DNA of 64,000 nucleotides, from positions 31,704,125-31,768,124 of the forward strand of contig NC_084599.1 in assembly GCF_033807715.1 (NCBI RefSeq). The letters run 5' to 3'. Position 1 is the first letter of the stretch. Each line of letters starts with the position of its first letter. The DNA is from Cololabis saira. Its lineage: Eukaryota > Chordata > Actinopteri > Beloniformes > Belonidae. Shown one piece after another: positions 1 to 13,500 of this stretch. A program made the position numbers and the translations under genes. The notes under the pieces were generated by a model. It did no database searches. It was given only the letters and a program-made list of their open reading frames with translations, and was not told where the DNA came from.

Positions 1-266
1 CATGCTTCACGACATCACTAGGAGTCGCAAACGTCTCTGCTCATGAGTCTAAGTTAATTAACCACAAAGCACCATGCAGGAAGCAACTGGCAACCCGCAA
101 CTTTGTTGGGGACGTGTTTTGTTGACTGGTGAAGCAAAAGCTGAATTGTTTAGGAACAAAACTCAACACTTTGCATGAAGCAAATTGGTCTTGGTCATAG
201 TCCGGGCCTGGAACACTTGCCATCGTTAAGGGGAAAATTAATTCCCAAGGTTAGTAAAATATCTTT

Positions 267-579
267 TTGGATAATGTCAAAGTGGTTTTTTACTGCCCGA
301 GGATTCGTTGGGTGATACAGCAGGAAAATTACCGAGGTACCACCTCCAAAGTAAATCCACCAAAGAAAAAGGCTTCAGGGGAAAGAAATCTACTTTACTG
401 GAGTGGTCCAGTCAGAGCCCAGACCTTACACCGACAGAGATTTTGTGAAATGACCTCAGGGGAATCGTTCACACCAGCTATTTTATAAATGTGTCTGAGC
501 TGAATCAGGGGAATGGTCAGAAATTGCTCCTGAACGTTGTGAAGGTTTGATGCTTAAGCTCGCAGCTCAAGGGGTTTGA
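267..579 (+). pseudogene. Tc1-like transposase C-terminal remnant
   Basis: Several frames of the + strand carry the end of a Tc1/mariner transposase. From about 310, IQQEN...TSKVN resembles the catalytic-Asp region (QQDN...SK). At 402-446 the frame reads EWSSQSPDLTPTEIL, the hallmark W-x-x-QSPDLNP-x-E block with the last catalytic glutamate. At 511-579 the frame reads EWSEIAPERCEGLMLKL and stops, matching the usual EW..IPPE.C..L tail. Shifted frames and a stop after EIL show the copy is dead, and no terminal repeats were recognised around it. Confidence 0.8.
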
Positions 580-1436
580 CCACTTTCTAACTCCAGTTAG
601 TTCACCTATTTCACAGCACTGTGAATGTTTTAATGTGTATACTTCATAAAGAGACAAGAAATTGTAGTAGTTTGCATGAATCTTTATCAGCTTAGACAAA
701 TATAATGTGGTTATTACTGTGACTTATTTGATATCATGTTAAATTTCTTAACCACTGTAGATGTTAATATCATTCATATTCATTTATTCTTAAAAAAAAA
801 GTACTTTTCTTTTGAATTTTACATGTTTTCTTTGAGCTGCTTTGAACTGCTTTCCCATTTCACTCACCTTCCAAACTTTTTTAGTCAAAGTCGAGTCAAA
901 TGTGTGTGAATCTTTATTTAAGGGATACAAGTACAAAGTGTTGGCAGTGAACAACTTCATTAGCATGCATCCTATGCATGAGACATATGAGCTCAGTTGT
1001 ATTTTGGAAAACCATTTTCACCCACCACTGCACCTCCGAATGTAACCTTAACTGTATTATACAAGACATAAACCATATATGAACTGCACAGAAAGATTAT
1101 TTGTTCTCAAGCTCGCCTCAGGTGTACCGAAAGACATATGCTGCAGTCACATCCCTTCATGTTTGAGTTTCTATATGAAGAAAGGGGGAATCAGACATTG
1201 TTGATGTCAGACAGACCGTTGAGCATCTGAAATCATTTATTTTTGCAAAATTTAACACACATTCCTTTTGCAAAACTTAATCCAGAAATAAAAGAAACAT
1301 TTTCTTGTATGTTTGCAAATATGAATGTAAAAACATTTGATATATTTTTATACTTTTGTAGAATGACTACTGTTAACTCATAAATTAAGCTGCAAAAAGT
1401 AAAAAAAAAAACAATGAATTTAAAACTACAATAAAG

Positions 1437-1790
1437 TTAAAACAGGATAAGATTGCAGCGTAGTGTTGGTTAGTGCATCAGTGAACAGATTTGCCAGTTT
1501 CTTATAATGTTCAGGTGCATTAGTGGGGAAGAAATTGCAGTTGACCTAAGGGGGAGGTAAAAACTGTTTACTGTCTATTGGTTCTGGATTTGATCAGTCT
1601 ATATCTTTTACCAGAAAGCGGTGGGGTGAACAGCGCGTGTCCAGGGTGAGCAAAGTCTTTGGAGATGTAGCTGGCTCTCTTTTGTAGTCGTCCAGTGTAA
1701 ATGTCTCTGGGGCGGAGCGGTGATGAGCCAGTGGTCCGTTCTGCCGCCCCGACCACTTGCTGCAGGCGTTCAAGGAGAAATGGGTCTGGG
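1437..1790 (-). pseudogene. LINE reverse-transcriptase C-terminal remnant
   Basis: Read on the minus strand from about 1790, the frame gives VVGAAERT, DIYTGRLQKRASYI, DFAHPGHALF and LSGKRYRLIKSRTNRQ, then a stop at 1568. This matches the conserved C-terminus of fish non-LTR retrotransposons (typically IYT.R...KA..I..D.SHP.H.LF..LPSGRRYRSI..RT.R). The segment is short and 5'-truncated, and I cannot assign the clade. Confidence 0.65.
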
Positions 1791-3655
1791 TTCTTTTGGG
1801 CTTGAAAGTCTTTTTAACTTTAAATAATGAGACACACTGCCTTGTAAGAGGAAGATGTTATCATAAGAAAGATCCCTTTCTTCTCCTTCTTTTATGAGTT
1901 TGAGATCAGAGAAATGAAGAACCTCCTCTCAGACTGAATGACCTGCAGTGAGACCCAACTACTATTCAATAAAGAATAGTTTATAAGATGAGTTTCCTAC
2001 TCAAATTATCAGATGAACCTATCTGTGAGCCTTCAAACTCCAAGCCGAAACATAGATTTTAAAATAAACCTTCTCTCTAAATTTGTGAGGAGAAATGTAA
2101 TCATCATTTCCTAAAAGGAGCTATGAACAACCTAGCAATTGGTACATCATGTGCGGTTGTCAGTAATAAAGCTGCCAGTGTTTCCTCCTTCTCCCCGTTA
2201 TCACACACTCCACGCACAACATCAAGTGCCAATGAAAGATTCATGGAGCAGCAACGATGAAGGCGTCTCCTCTTCTGCTCCACTTGCCACGGTGGACACA
2301 TTCTGCCCTGCAACCCGCATACACAACCACACATACACACACATGCACGTATGTAGGCATCAGCCCAGGACCTGTTAAAAAGTAGGAAGTGAAGCACAGA
2401 GCTGTGGGGTACTCGCTCACCCTTAACCCTCTCAGACGGGGGCAAACACAGACACGCACACATCCTGAGGGCTCCGGTCTGTCAACACACTGATGCTGCA
2501 GACTTCTCTCTTGGCTGTCTGACAGACATGGTGCGTGTGTGTTCAAGTATGTCTGCTCCATATTTGTGTGTAAAAGATCTTCATTCTTACCCTGTCTGGT
2601 GGGTATGAGAATTCCCAAAAGCATAAACTAAAATGAAAAAAATAAAGAAAATAAGGTGTGTGTGTGTGTGGGCGGTAGCTGTTGGCAAAAAAAAAAAACA
2701 GCAGTGTGTCTTTGTTTTTGTTGCACTGATTGAAAAAATACCCTTCAAATTGATATATTTCATGGAGATGCATTTCTTTTAAATTACATTTTGGATACAT
2801 TTGTTTTAAAGGCACATTATGTAGTCGCATCACTTCAGACCACTTATGGGCAGCACATTGTGAGAATGTACATTTGTCAGCTGCTTGTGTGAGACACAAT
2901 AAAGCGCACCGTAACTATCCCTGCCTTTATCAAGAGCAGTATGTAGAGGTTTTCCTTATTTTGAAAAATGAAGGGGAGGGAGGGAGGTGGGGGCTAGAAC
3001 AAACTCCATGTTTTATTGATGTTTTTTTTGCTCCAATGGAGATAATGTTATCCAGAAATTCCCTCCTCTGTCTTTAAGGCACAAACATTTATAAGTAAAA
3101 TAGTTTTCTTGGTGTTAATTATAAATTCTACACTCTTGTTTTTGTTGGATAAAAATACCTTTAAAGTTTAATGATGACAACAAAATGACCTGAACTTGTA
3201 TCCAAACCTGAATAGTATTCATCAAACAAATGCCCTTGATTTTTCTTTTCTTTGATTTCTCTTTTCATGTAAATTCTACCTGTGAGATTAAAATACACTC
3301 CAAGTAATCTTAAGTTAATACAAAAAGATTAAAAAAAATGGTAATGGCACCAAATTTGAATTAAAACAAAAAAGAAGTTATCACAAAAGATGAAATAAAT
3401 TACATTCAAGACTTTTAATTGGTTTTTGAGGCATTTAATATCCAACCGAAGTGATAAAGTCACACAAATGATCCTTAAATATATGGAGTTACATTTCCAT
3501 TGTCTTAAACTTTTCTTTTTTTTTTGCTTTAGCAGTATGTTGATGTGCGTTTGATTTCCAGCAAATCTATTTTGTCAGTCAATAAATTACTAAATCGACA
3601 GGTCATATAAGAATGAAATATTATTAAAGATTCTGTGTCTCCCCCACTTTTCCAG

Positions 3656-3814
3656 GTGAACATCTGCGGACGTGTCCTCAGGGTCCGACCTGCTGTACCA
3701 CCACCATGGAGGAGAACTTGGCGGGTTTGAGCGCCCGCGAGACAGAGGGACTGATCAGAGAGGCCGGCAGGTCCCTGCAAGCTTCCTTCAACGCTCTCCA
3801 CAGGAGCTTCGACA
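3656..3814 (+). CDS. gpc1: gpc1 exon 2
   Basis: The acceptor is the pyrimidine-rich tract ending TTTTCCAG before 3656 and the donor is GTAAGC at 3815. The exon starts with the last two bases of a glycine codon (phase 1) and encodes [20 protein letters not shown], then a helical stretch ending RSFD. The CPQ...TCC cysteines belong to the glypican N-terminal globular domain. It leaves a phase-1 end that joins exon 3 as a threonine codon. Confidence 0.96.
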
Positions 3815-6800
3815 GTAAGCGTGCTTTTTATCAGTGTGTGGGCACAAAATACTGGAGACAGACACTGCTGCTTTAGCTCAGCTGCAAAGCTTCAGAAGTG
3901 GTCCTGGAAGGGGCATGGCAGTTTTATGTTAGTGTTAGCCAGGTTGTGGTTTCTACCTGCCCTCCCTGCACTCAGCCTTTAATATTGTGGCTTCAGAAAT
4001 GTGTGTCGATGAACACACGTTTGTGTGTGCCCTGTGCGACCAGGGGACCCCTGACTGGGTGTTATAATGAGAGCGGAGTCAGCCAGACACAATGAAACGT
4101 GATAAGCCGATTCCCTGATCTCGAGAGACACACACATTAACACACACACACGCACACACACATACACACACTTGCAATAATTCACTCCCACACACACGTA
4201 AACAGAGGGGTGTCCCTTGGGGCAAAGGCTAGTCCAGCTAATGAGCAGTTGACCCACTGAGGAGCTGAGCCTGCAGATCACTGCACATCAGAGACAGAGC
4301 GGGGCCGAGGGAGGAAGAGGACTGAAAAAGTGCCACTCCGTACAACATGGAAAGAGACAAACGCAGCAAGTGACGACGTGTCATCAGTACTGAGAGGAAA
4401 CAGTGAGTCAGAATCCCACACTGAAAAAGACAAATGGAGGGCAGGAGAATGACCGTGGGAATAGGAGGACGGCGTTATTAGTCTGAAGGTAACAGGCCAC
4501 CTCGGTGTCAGAAATACGGCCTTCCATCTGGTTTTGGTTTAGAACGATCTGGCTCCGGCCCGCAGCCTTTGAAGCACGAGGCTAAAACCAGACCATTATT
4601 CTGCGGCGACGGCTCTCTGACTCCCTTATTCTCTCAGTATGACCTCTCCGTCACTTTGCTTCCATGTAGCTGCAGAGGACATTTCAAAGGAGCTGATAAA
4701 ACATGTTTAAAAACAGTAAAACCAATTCAGATATTACAATGGATGATGAACATACAAAGCAGTAGGGCTGTGCGATTAATCGATTTTAAATCTAAATCGG
4801 ATTTATTAATCAAGACGATGTTAAAAAAAAGGAAAATCGGAAAATCGATTTTCCTTTTTTGCAGCTGGCTGCATTACAGACGGAGCTGGTCTAGTCATCT
4901 TTGTTTGGTCAAGAAAATTGTAAATGTTGTCACTTTACTAAACTCAAGGAGGATTTACAGTATCTTTCAATTGCACTTCATTCCCAATAGGGAAATTTGT
5001 TTGCTATTTTTCTTTAAAAATAAAGATAAAATATTTGAAACAATTTATTCCATTGTCTTTTGTAGTTTTACCAAAAAAATTGAAATCGAAATCGAAAATC
5101 TGGTTTTCAGAGAAAAAAAATCGGGATTTTATTTTTGTCCAAAATCGCCCAGCCCTACAAAGCAGTAAAGGAGAACAGTGTCCTGGAAAAAGCTGCTGTT
5201 CTTGATAACCTTGACCAGATTTGCATTTTACAGTAGTGCTGAAATGTTGTTGGGACAAATGATCTATAACAAAGCTTTAAAGACTTTAAAGCTTTGCAGA
5301 ACTAAATAAATAGCATTAGCCTAAGAGTTCACAAGTGCACACAGTCAGCTGGGAACTTACTTCCACACACAACTGACAAATACCCTCTTAAAGTAAACGT
5401 CACGACAGATGAAAAAAAACAAAACAAGTGACGTCCACATATTGGTACACCAGGTCTTGGTTAACTGACACTTCCCAATTATGTTGTCATTCCATCAGTG
5501 ACGTTCAGGCAGGAACGACCCATGTTCAGCCAACCCGACCGCGACTGGAACCGCAAATTTTGATATACTGGAAATAATACGCAACCCGCAGTTTATAGGT
5601 TATAGTAATAGCATAAACAAGTGTCGATGTCATAAGACATTAGCTTACGTCTTGCGCCAGCATTATTATAGAGCTATGGCCTATTGCCTGGACTTATAAA
5701 GGGCTTTCTGTGACCAGTTCTTGGAAATATCTGAAACATATGGCATGGCATATATTGACATTTCATTTTAAAAGAAAAGAAAAAAAACTTCCCTGCACTA
5801 GGAATGATCCATCTTAACCTTAAAGGGGACCTATTATGGCATCTAATATCTATTTTAAACAGGCCTTGAATGTCTTAAAAACAAGCTTTTGATTGTTTTT
5901 GCGAAATAAATCAGAAATTCAACCTCTAAACCATGTCTTTATCTTCCCATTCTCTAACCTCATTATCTATGCGGGATTCTGAGTGGGCGGGGAGGCTATG
6001 ATAACGTTTTTATAATATGATAATGATACTGTGCTGATTGACTGCCTGAATGACGCGATACACCGCTACGAAAAAATGGCGGAAGCTCCGGCCGGCGGAG
6101 TTACTGTGTCCTAACTGCATGCGATGCGAGCGTCAACGACAAAATCAATTCCATTGCTTTATTTTCTATTGGACTGTCCTAACTGGCTGCAGCGACGCGC
6201 CGCAGCGACGCGGTGCGATGCGGCGCGTCGTTTTGAGCTGAACATTTGTCGGACGCCCTGCCTCTATTTTCTTCCTGTCACTCACGTTGAAAGCCGGTCG
6301 AAAGCGCTGTAGGAAACAGTCATGATGAGGAACGGCTGATCAAGTTATCTCTATGATACTTCCTCATTTCACTACAAAAACCTCAATAAAGTGGCAGCTG
6401 CTGGAGGGAGATGGACAGAGAGCATCAGATGTCACGCAGTGCGACGCGATAGTTAGGACATGGTGTTTAGTTGTTCCGGCCAGAGTTAGTTGTGGGCGAG
6501 GTTTCACGCATTGGAGGCCAACCTATGTAAATCGCATTTTCGTTACGTAACGACGGGAGCCTCTCCATCACCTGCCTTGTGCCACGCACGTCTACACCTG
6601 TGCTGAAAGCTCGTGCTGCATCTTGATGTATCAGCCAAGGGTGTCTTAGTATTTACGACTTACGACGTTTGCATTTTTATATGCCACATAAAATTGTGTT
6701 TAAATATTCTTTTTAAATATCATGATGCATATTTTTGTCTGTGTCGCTACCTGCAGTGACCGCAGTTGACCGCACATAAGGAGGCAACTGTCAGCTGGGA

Positions 6801-7506
6801 TCTGTGTCAGCTTTATAAGGTCGCGCCATGCCAGCTTGGCCCTGAGTGTTTTTCTTTTCTCACTGTCTCTTTATCCACTTCTTCCAGCCTATTTCACAGA
6901 GCTGCATGGTCGGTCGGAGCGCTCCCTGCAGGAGGTTCTCGCTCCACTCGGTCCCCTGTACTTGCAGAACACCCGTCTCTATGGAGATCTGTACGCCGAC
7001 CTGCGCCAGTACTATCGGGGCTCTGCTCTCAACCTGGATGAGAACCTGTCTGACTTCTGGTCCCGCCTGCTGGAGCGAACCTTTAAGACCTCTGCTCCCA
7101 CAGATGTGAGTAAAGCTGGATTAAACGTGCTAGATTTGTGAGGTACACAAATACATTGAAAACAGAAGCAAAAAAATCTGATCCGGGGGTAGGACAGGAG
7201 TGGCAACTGTAATATAATAATGACCAATTTACAGTGAGTCAAACCAGAAGGTGGGCGTTCGTGTAAACTAGCAGATCTGTCTAGGGTCTAGGGCTGGGCG
7301 ATATATCGAGATTTTAATATATATCCATATATTTTCAAACACGATATGGTACGAGACAATATCGTTTATATCGATTTAAAAAAAAAAAAAAAATAATTTT
7401 TTTTTTTTTTTTTTTACTTTTTTTTTTTTTTTTTTCCAACTTTGTTTATTAGGAATTCACAGATGAGATGATACAGTTTCACAGGTGGTACTTACAGTGG
7501 TCTGCG

Positions 7507-7537
<31 letters not shown>

Positions 7538-10500
7538 TTTTTTTTTAAAATGATTTTGATATAGCTTATTTTGTGACAAATTGACTTGAATGTTTTATTT
7601 GAGATTTGCACAAATGTTTTCTTATTTGCACAACTGTCAACCTCAGTGGAAAAGTCTGCCTGTTACTGTCTACATTGTATTAATTGCACAGTGTATTTTA
7701 ATTTAATTGTTATGCAGGAAAGGGATATTTGTTTTACTTTATTCAAGAAGCATTTTTATTCTATATATGCAGGCAGTTTATTTTTATTTCATTTGTTTTA
7801 TACATTTTGATATTGTGCAGACCTCTGTTAACAAAGGTACCTGTGTGACATTTGGCACGAGGCTTTGTATTAAAACTGACTGTTTTTTTAAGGGTTTGCC
7901 TCAGAAAAAAATGAAGCTAACAGAGATGCTATGCTATAATGCTTTGGTGGAAACCCCAATTAAGGCACAGAAAAAATATCGAGATATATATCGAGTATCG
8001 CCATTCAGCTAGAAAATATCGAGATATGACTTTTGGTCCATATCGCCCAGCCCTAGGTACACAAATACATTGAAAACAGAAGCAAAAAATCTGATCCCGG
8101 GGGTAGGACAGGAGTGGCAACGGTAATATAATAATGACCAATTTACAGTGAGTCAAACCAGAAGGTGGGCGTTCGTGTAAACTAGCAGATCCGTCTAGGG
8201 TCCCTTCTGATCTGGTTCATACTGTAAATAGACAAAAAGAGGCAAAACATGCACTTACAGTTTGTTATTAAACATGATGTTAGTCAGAGATGCAACCCGG
8301 TTTGCATTTGTTTGACTCGGCTGAGAAGTTCCTTTCATGTCTTTTTACTAGCATATGGAGTAACACATCTGGGTTTCTTCCTGTCACCTCCGTCTGACAG
8401 GTCAGCTTATCGGAGGATTATCTTGAATGTGTTGCCAAGCAACACGAGACGCTGCGGCCATTTGGGGACATCCCTCGGGACATGAAGGCGAAGGTGATCC
8501 GGGCTTTTGTGACAGCCAGGTCGTTTGTCCAGGGGCTGTTAGTCAGCGCAGATGTAATACGGAAGGTCTCTCAGGTGAGTGTGTGTACTCATGGTCCTCA
8601 AGTTGTGGGGCATATTTATACACTTACGTGGTTGGGATGTAACGCTGCTTCCTTATAAAGACAAACATGGAGTCCCTGGTGCTAAATTAATACTTTCCAT
8701 GCTTTGCAAAGCAGTTTTTATGGTTCGCTTTCTGTTAAGTCTCCAGGAGTTAATTGTAAGTCCTCTAAAGTAATGGGAAGATAACAGTACAGTATGTATA
8801 TGTGTATAAATCCACTGGCTGATTCCCAGGAACTCAGATATGATAGCTGCGTGGTTGTCACGCCCTAACTGCCTGAGTGGATGTCTCCACCCTACAAATG
8901 AGAAGCACAAAGATCATCACAAATCAAGCTCCAGACTCTGCCAGCAGAAAAAAAGCTCTCATTTGGAGAGATGACAATACTGATGTCACATTCTGGGGTG
9001 TGACCATGTTTGTTGTTTTTTTCCCCCACATTTCTTATTATAAAGCTTTAGAAAAAAAATTGTTTACCTTGGCTGGTGGTCCCAAGATACATTTTCTTTT
9101 TTTTTTTTTCCTCTCTCTTTTTGTTTCTGGTAATTTATGACCTTTAGCTATTATTATATTATCGAATCTCCAGTTTATAGATCCCCTGTCACGTTGATGG
9201 TTGAACCCGATTTACACAGCTTTAAGCTTGTGCAAAGTTTTAAACCTTATTCATAAATAGTCATATACATGAAACTGAAGATCATAATGCAAACCTGACA
9301 TTTACTTTTAGTTCAGTTTGTGGAAAATGGTTGGCCTGGCTTTCTCTTTAAAACTTAAACAGTTATAAAGCATTACAAACTGTAATGCACAGCATTTTGT
9401 ATTTCGTGTCTTTCAAATAAAAGACAATTTTTTCCAGTCATATGTTCCTCATTCAAGGTTGTTAAAAAAATACTGCTATAATATCGTATCGTATCGTTAT
9501 CATTATCATTATCGTTAAATGTATTCACACCAGTTTGGGTTTATGTAACTTAGTCTGACTGGTGGGACGATTCACTGAAATATTTGTATTGTTCTTGCGG
9601 ACCATTTTCAAACACACCCTGAATATTTCTAATTTCCTGATATAAATGACTCAAACATCTCTTTGTTCAGAGCCTCCATCTATCAGATTTCTCAGCGTCA
9701 GTGTTAAATGAGCTCTTCTGCTCCTCAAACACAACCTGTTTACAGTTTAAAGACTGGGAAGCTGGGCTGGCATCGCTTTCTTGTTAAGCCTGTGTCTCTT
9801 TTGCAGTAATGTGGCCATACTGCCATCTACCGTCTTCTTTGTCACCCTTTAGAGTAGAAGGAAAATGGGGATGGACAGAAGTAAACTTCATCGGGAAACA
9901 TTTTCAACAGCAACATCCTGTAAACACCTCGTAAATATGTGTCTTTCATGACTGAAACCCATGTTTTGTGATTGTACCAATTCCAGGTTCCTCTGGGTCC
10001 CGAGTGCCTGAAAGCGCTGATGAAGCTGGTTTACTGCCCCCACTGTCACGGCATGGCCTCCGTCAAACCCTGCTCCAACTACTGCTCCAATGTCATGAAG
10101 GGCTGCTTGGCCAACCAGGCCGACCTGGATCCAGAGTGGCAGAACCTTATAGGTGAGATAAGTCAGAGTAACTGAGTAACGCCTCAGCTGCTTTGGTTGG
10201 TGAAAGTTATCTTAACTTCATAGAAAAATGATATAACAGAAATTTAAAAAGTCTTCCAGATCTGTTAATAGCATGAAGAGAATATTCAATCTTCAGAATC
10301 TACAATAATTTATGTCAGGAGACGTTTTTATAATTTCTGAGATTTTAAAGTCAACCCAAATGCTGGCCAGAGCTTTAAAAGCCACTCTTCATGCATTTGA
10401 AAAGTGTTTCTGTCTTCGTTCTCCTGCTCAGACACAATGATCCAGGTGGCGTCCAGTTTCAGCATGGAGCCCAGTCTGGACGTGGTTCTGTCCTCCATCC

Positions 10501-13500
10501 CTGCTCGGATCTACGAGGCCGTGCACTACCTGCAGGAGAATATGGACGCTTTCACAACTAAAGTAAGACGCTTCTTTCTGTCCATTCAGCCCATCACCCA
10601 GTTTACACCTTTCATTTGGATACATATTTTTATAAAAAAATTCAAGATCACATTTAGATAAAATGTAAATCTTCATCGGATCATTTATCTTAGTTTGACT
10701 GGTTGCCCACATATACAACTATTTATTCTCTTCCTTGTCTTTCTTTGTTATATTTTAGATGCATTTGCACTAATGATGGCATTCAGTTTTAATTGAACAT
10801 GTAAGTTGCAACAAAGACATTCTGACTCTGGTGATAATAGAAGAGTATAATAGGATAATAGAACTGAATCTGGCATTGCAGGGCGAGAAAACTCCCGAAC
10901 ATCCCCACGCTTTAAAAAGAAAGGCTTGTCTGTGGTGACATCTAGTGGACTTCAAAATCTCCTACAAACCTGGAACTCTCTCACAGCAGCTGGTGCACAT
11001 TGGTGTTGATGTGTACTTGTATCTGGGTGTGTGCAGGTGTACCAGATGTGTGGTACGCCAGGTGAACTGGCAACAGGAAGTCCCACCCCCCATGAGCAGA
11101 AGAGGAAGAGCGGCTCCTTGACAGCGCTGGAATACAAACCTTCCCCGACAACTGGACTCAGGCTGGAAATGCAGGTGCGTTCCTCCTCTACGTGTCCGCT
11201 ACGGATTTTGGTTAGCACAGAAAATGTCCCGGGGCAAACATCTGGCCTTTATGAACTGTTTTTGACATTTTATGTGTCCGTTGTTTCCAGAGATGAAAGA
11301 AAATAAATTTGAAATCAAGATATCGATGATAATTAAAGCACAATATGAAATGTTTCTGTATTTTGTTTCCAGGTGTCAGATCTTACTAGTAAACTTGGGG
11401 ACATGCGTCACTATTGGATCCAGCTGCCTTTGGCTCTCTGTGACAAACTAGCAGTAGGAGGTCAGGATAAATGCTGGAACGGCATGACGAAGGCCAGGTG
11501 AGAAAAAGAACACTACGTACTAATGATCGTCGCCAGTTTTAAAAATGATCCAAAATTCTGCCTGCTTTCTGTCTTTAAAACCTAAAGTGACATAACAGGA
11601 TGTGATTTAAAAAACTAGTTAACTGCTATTTTTATTATCATAGCTGTTACAATGTAGTAAATACATTCTTAGATGACAAAAACTAAGTGTATCATATGAT
11701 TTAAAAGCTTTTAAAACAAATTTTGAAGTAATAATCTCAGTTTTTGTCCTTATTCTGGTGTTTTTTACTACAGTTTTAAGATTTGTTATCATTTCAGTGG
11801 TGTTGAGATCCTGACCTTGATTAGGCACTGCAACACTTTTTTTCCCTACCTTTTTCCCCTAATCTGACATTTTCTTAGCAAAACTATCTCAGCACCACCA
11901 TAGTTTAGGAGCTGTCAGACACAAATGTGTTTTTATTAAATGTGGTGCCGTGCAATGTGGACTTGTTTCCACTCTGGTTCCATCTGACAAAAGGACGTTG
12001 TCCTCGATGTGCCGAGGTTAATTCATATGCAACTTTGCCAACTCGTGCTCATTGAGCCCTGTAGAGTTTGAGACCTCTCTCTTTTTCTTTTTTTTCCTCA
12101 ACATTGAGTGGTGTCAGATTCCTGAGATGTCCACTCCTTGGAAGTTTGGCACCTTCCTTGAATGTTTTCCATCCGTGAATAGGCTTTCAGGCTTCAGGTT
12201 GATAGACTCCACATTGTTTGGAACTGACTTCATAACCTTTCCCACATTGATGTGCAGTGACGATTGTTTTGCTAAGATCATTTGTCAGTCTGGAGCCTGA
12301 CAGCCCCCCCACCCCACACCTCACACACTCCACATCTCTGTCTTTAAAGTGTTTACATTACTACCAAGAGATGAGATTTGTCCTGAGCAGAATGGTCAGA
12401 AAATTATTGCTATGCTGAAAATGTGGAATATGAATGTGTGTGATTCCCTATCAAATACAGATGAATCGCTAATTGTGTGAGAGAATAAGAAAATATGAAC
12501 TTTGTGTCTTTGTGCGGCAAATAATCAATTAGTATTGTGATCTTTGTATCTGCATGGAAACATTAGGTAAATTCCATAACAATTTAAAATTATTTATATT
12601 GAATGTAAGTGTGGTGTAAAGTGTATAGTGTCCGTAAAGATTTTATTCAGCCTTCAAAGCTTTAATTGATATGACAAGTAGCCTACATAAACTGTCATTT
12701 AAAGACCCCATATGATGCTCCTTTCAAGGTAAGACTTTTAGTTTCAGGATGTATTGAAATACACTTGCAGGCCTTCACGTAAAAGAGCAACACATTACCG
12801 ATTTAAAGCCAGACATTTGAACTTTCTCAGGCCCTCCTCCTAAAAAAAGCGCGGTTTGCTCCCATGTTCACAAAGCAGAGGTGCAGCAGGGGCGAAAAAC
12901 CTACAACATTATTCAAATTTCTTATGGAATTTTGCCCAGTTATATCGGAAAAGAATTTTGGCCTCAGCTTTACAACGAAGACAACCCCGGAGGCAATCTC
13001 CTGCAGGTGCTGAGCCGGTTTGGGCGGAGCCCGGCTGTACTCTGTTGATGAAGGCCTGGCCTCCAGGCACTGCTGACGAGCCCTTCCCCTCGTCCTTAGC
13101 TCCAGGATACCGCCTTGCTATACCCAGTCTTGGCAAGAAACATTCAACTTTTATTTTCCATGGGAGTCGCACTGAGTTTCACCTGTCCCCCGGGACCAGT
13201 TTTCCTGAGGAAGATACTCTACCTCCAGGGCCAATGGACCAGACAACAAGGCATGTAGATTCCTCCACCATGATAGGAGGGGCATTTAAGGGGTGCTGAC
13301 TTCTCATATATGCAGTACTGGAGTTGAGGGGGGATGAGGGGGGATGGCATCCCTCCTGAAATAAAAACGGTCAAAATCATCCCCCCTGTAAAACTGCCAT
13401 CCCTCCTTTTCCCTTATGCCATTTCATCAATGAATGTGGTTTTACTGCTATTTAAACATATTTGACAATTTTCACCTGTTTCAAGTACATTTTCACTTGA

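Larger units (their letters stand above)
1..3655 (+). other. Probable gpc1 intron 1 (right part)
   Basis: No exon is recognisable here. Because exon 2 starts at 3656 with a phase-1 acceptor and no signal-peptide exon of glypican type was found upstream, this is most simply the right part of intron 1. It holds a Tc1 transposase remnant, a LINE remnant and a short GT run near 2656-2670; the rest is unremarkable AT-rich sequence. Confidence 0.7.
3815..6887 (+). other. gpc1: gpc1 intron 2
   Basis: This 3.1-kb intron runs between validated donor and acceptor. It contains imperfect CA runs at about 4127-4180, a hAT-like miniature element at 4763-5157 and a TTAA-ended element from 5820. The remainder shows no coding signal. 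The 199-codon open frame from 4569 runs across the hAT-like element and has no protein-like character. Confidence 0.85.
7106..8400 (+). other. gpc1: gpc1 intron 3
   Basis: Nearly the whole intron is filled by a direct-repeat/element/direct-repeat structure: 148 bp at 7141-7288, a 767-bp TIR element, then 148 bp at 8055-8202. About 200 bp of ordinary sequence leads to the exon 4 acceptor. The exon 3 donor lies only 35 bp left of the first repeat. Confidence 0.85.

Noticed and set aside
1..3655. Search for gpc1 exon 1 (signal peptide and CGEVRQ-type segment)
   Set aside because: No frame upstream of exon 2 showed a signal peptide followed by the first glypican cysteine block and a phase-1 donor, so exon 1 is taken to be outside the window.
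4569..5168. 199-codon + strand open frame
   Set aside because: It crosses a complete hAT-like miniature element in gpc1 intron 2, and its composition is AT-driven with no conserved motif.
12856..13299. 147-codon + strand open frame
   Set aside because: It lies in a probable miniature element in gpc1 intron 8, has no recognisable domain, and overlaps an equally long frame on the other strand.
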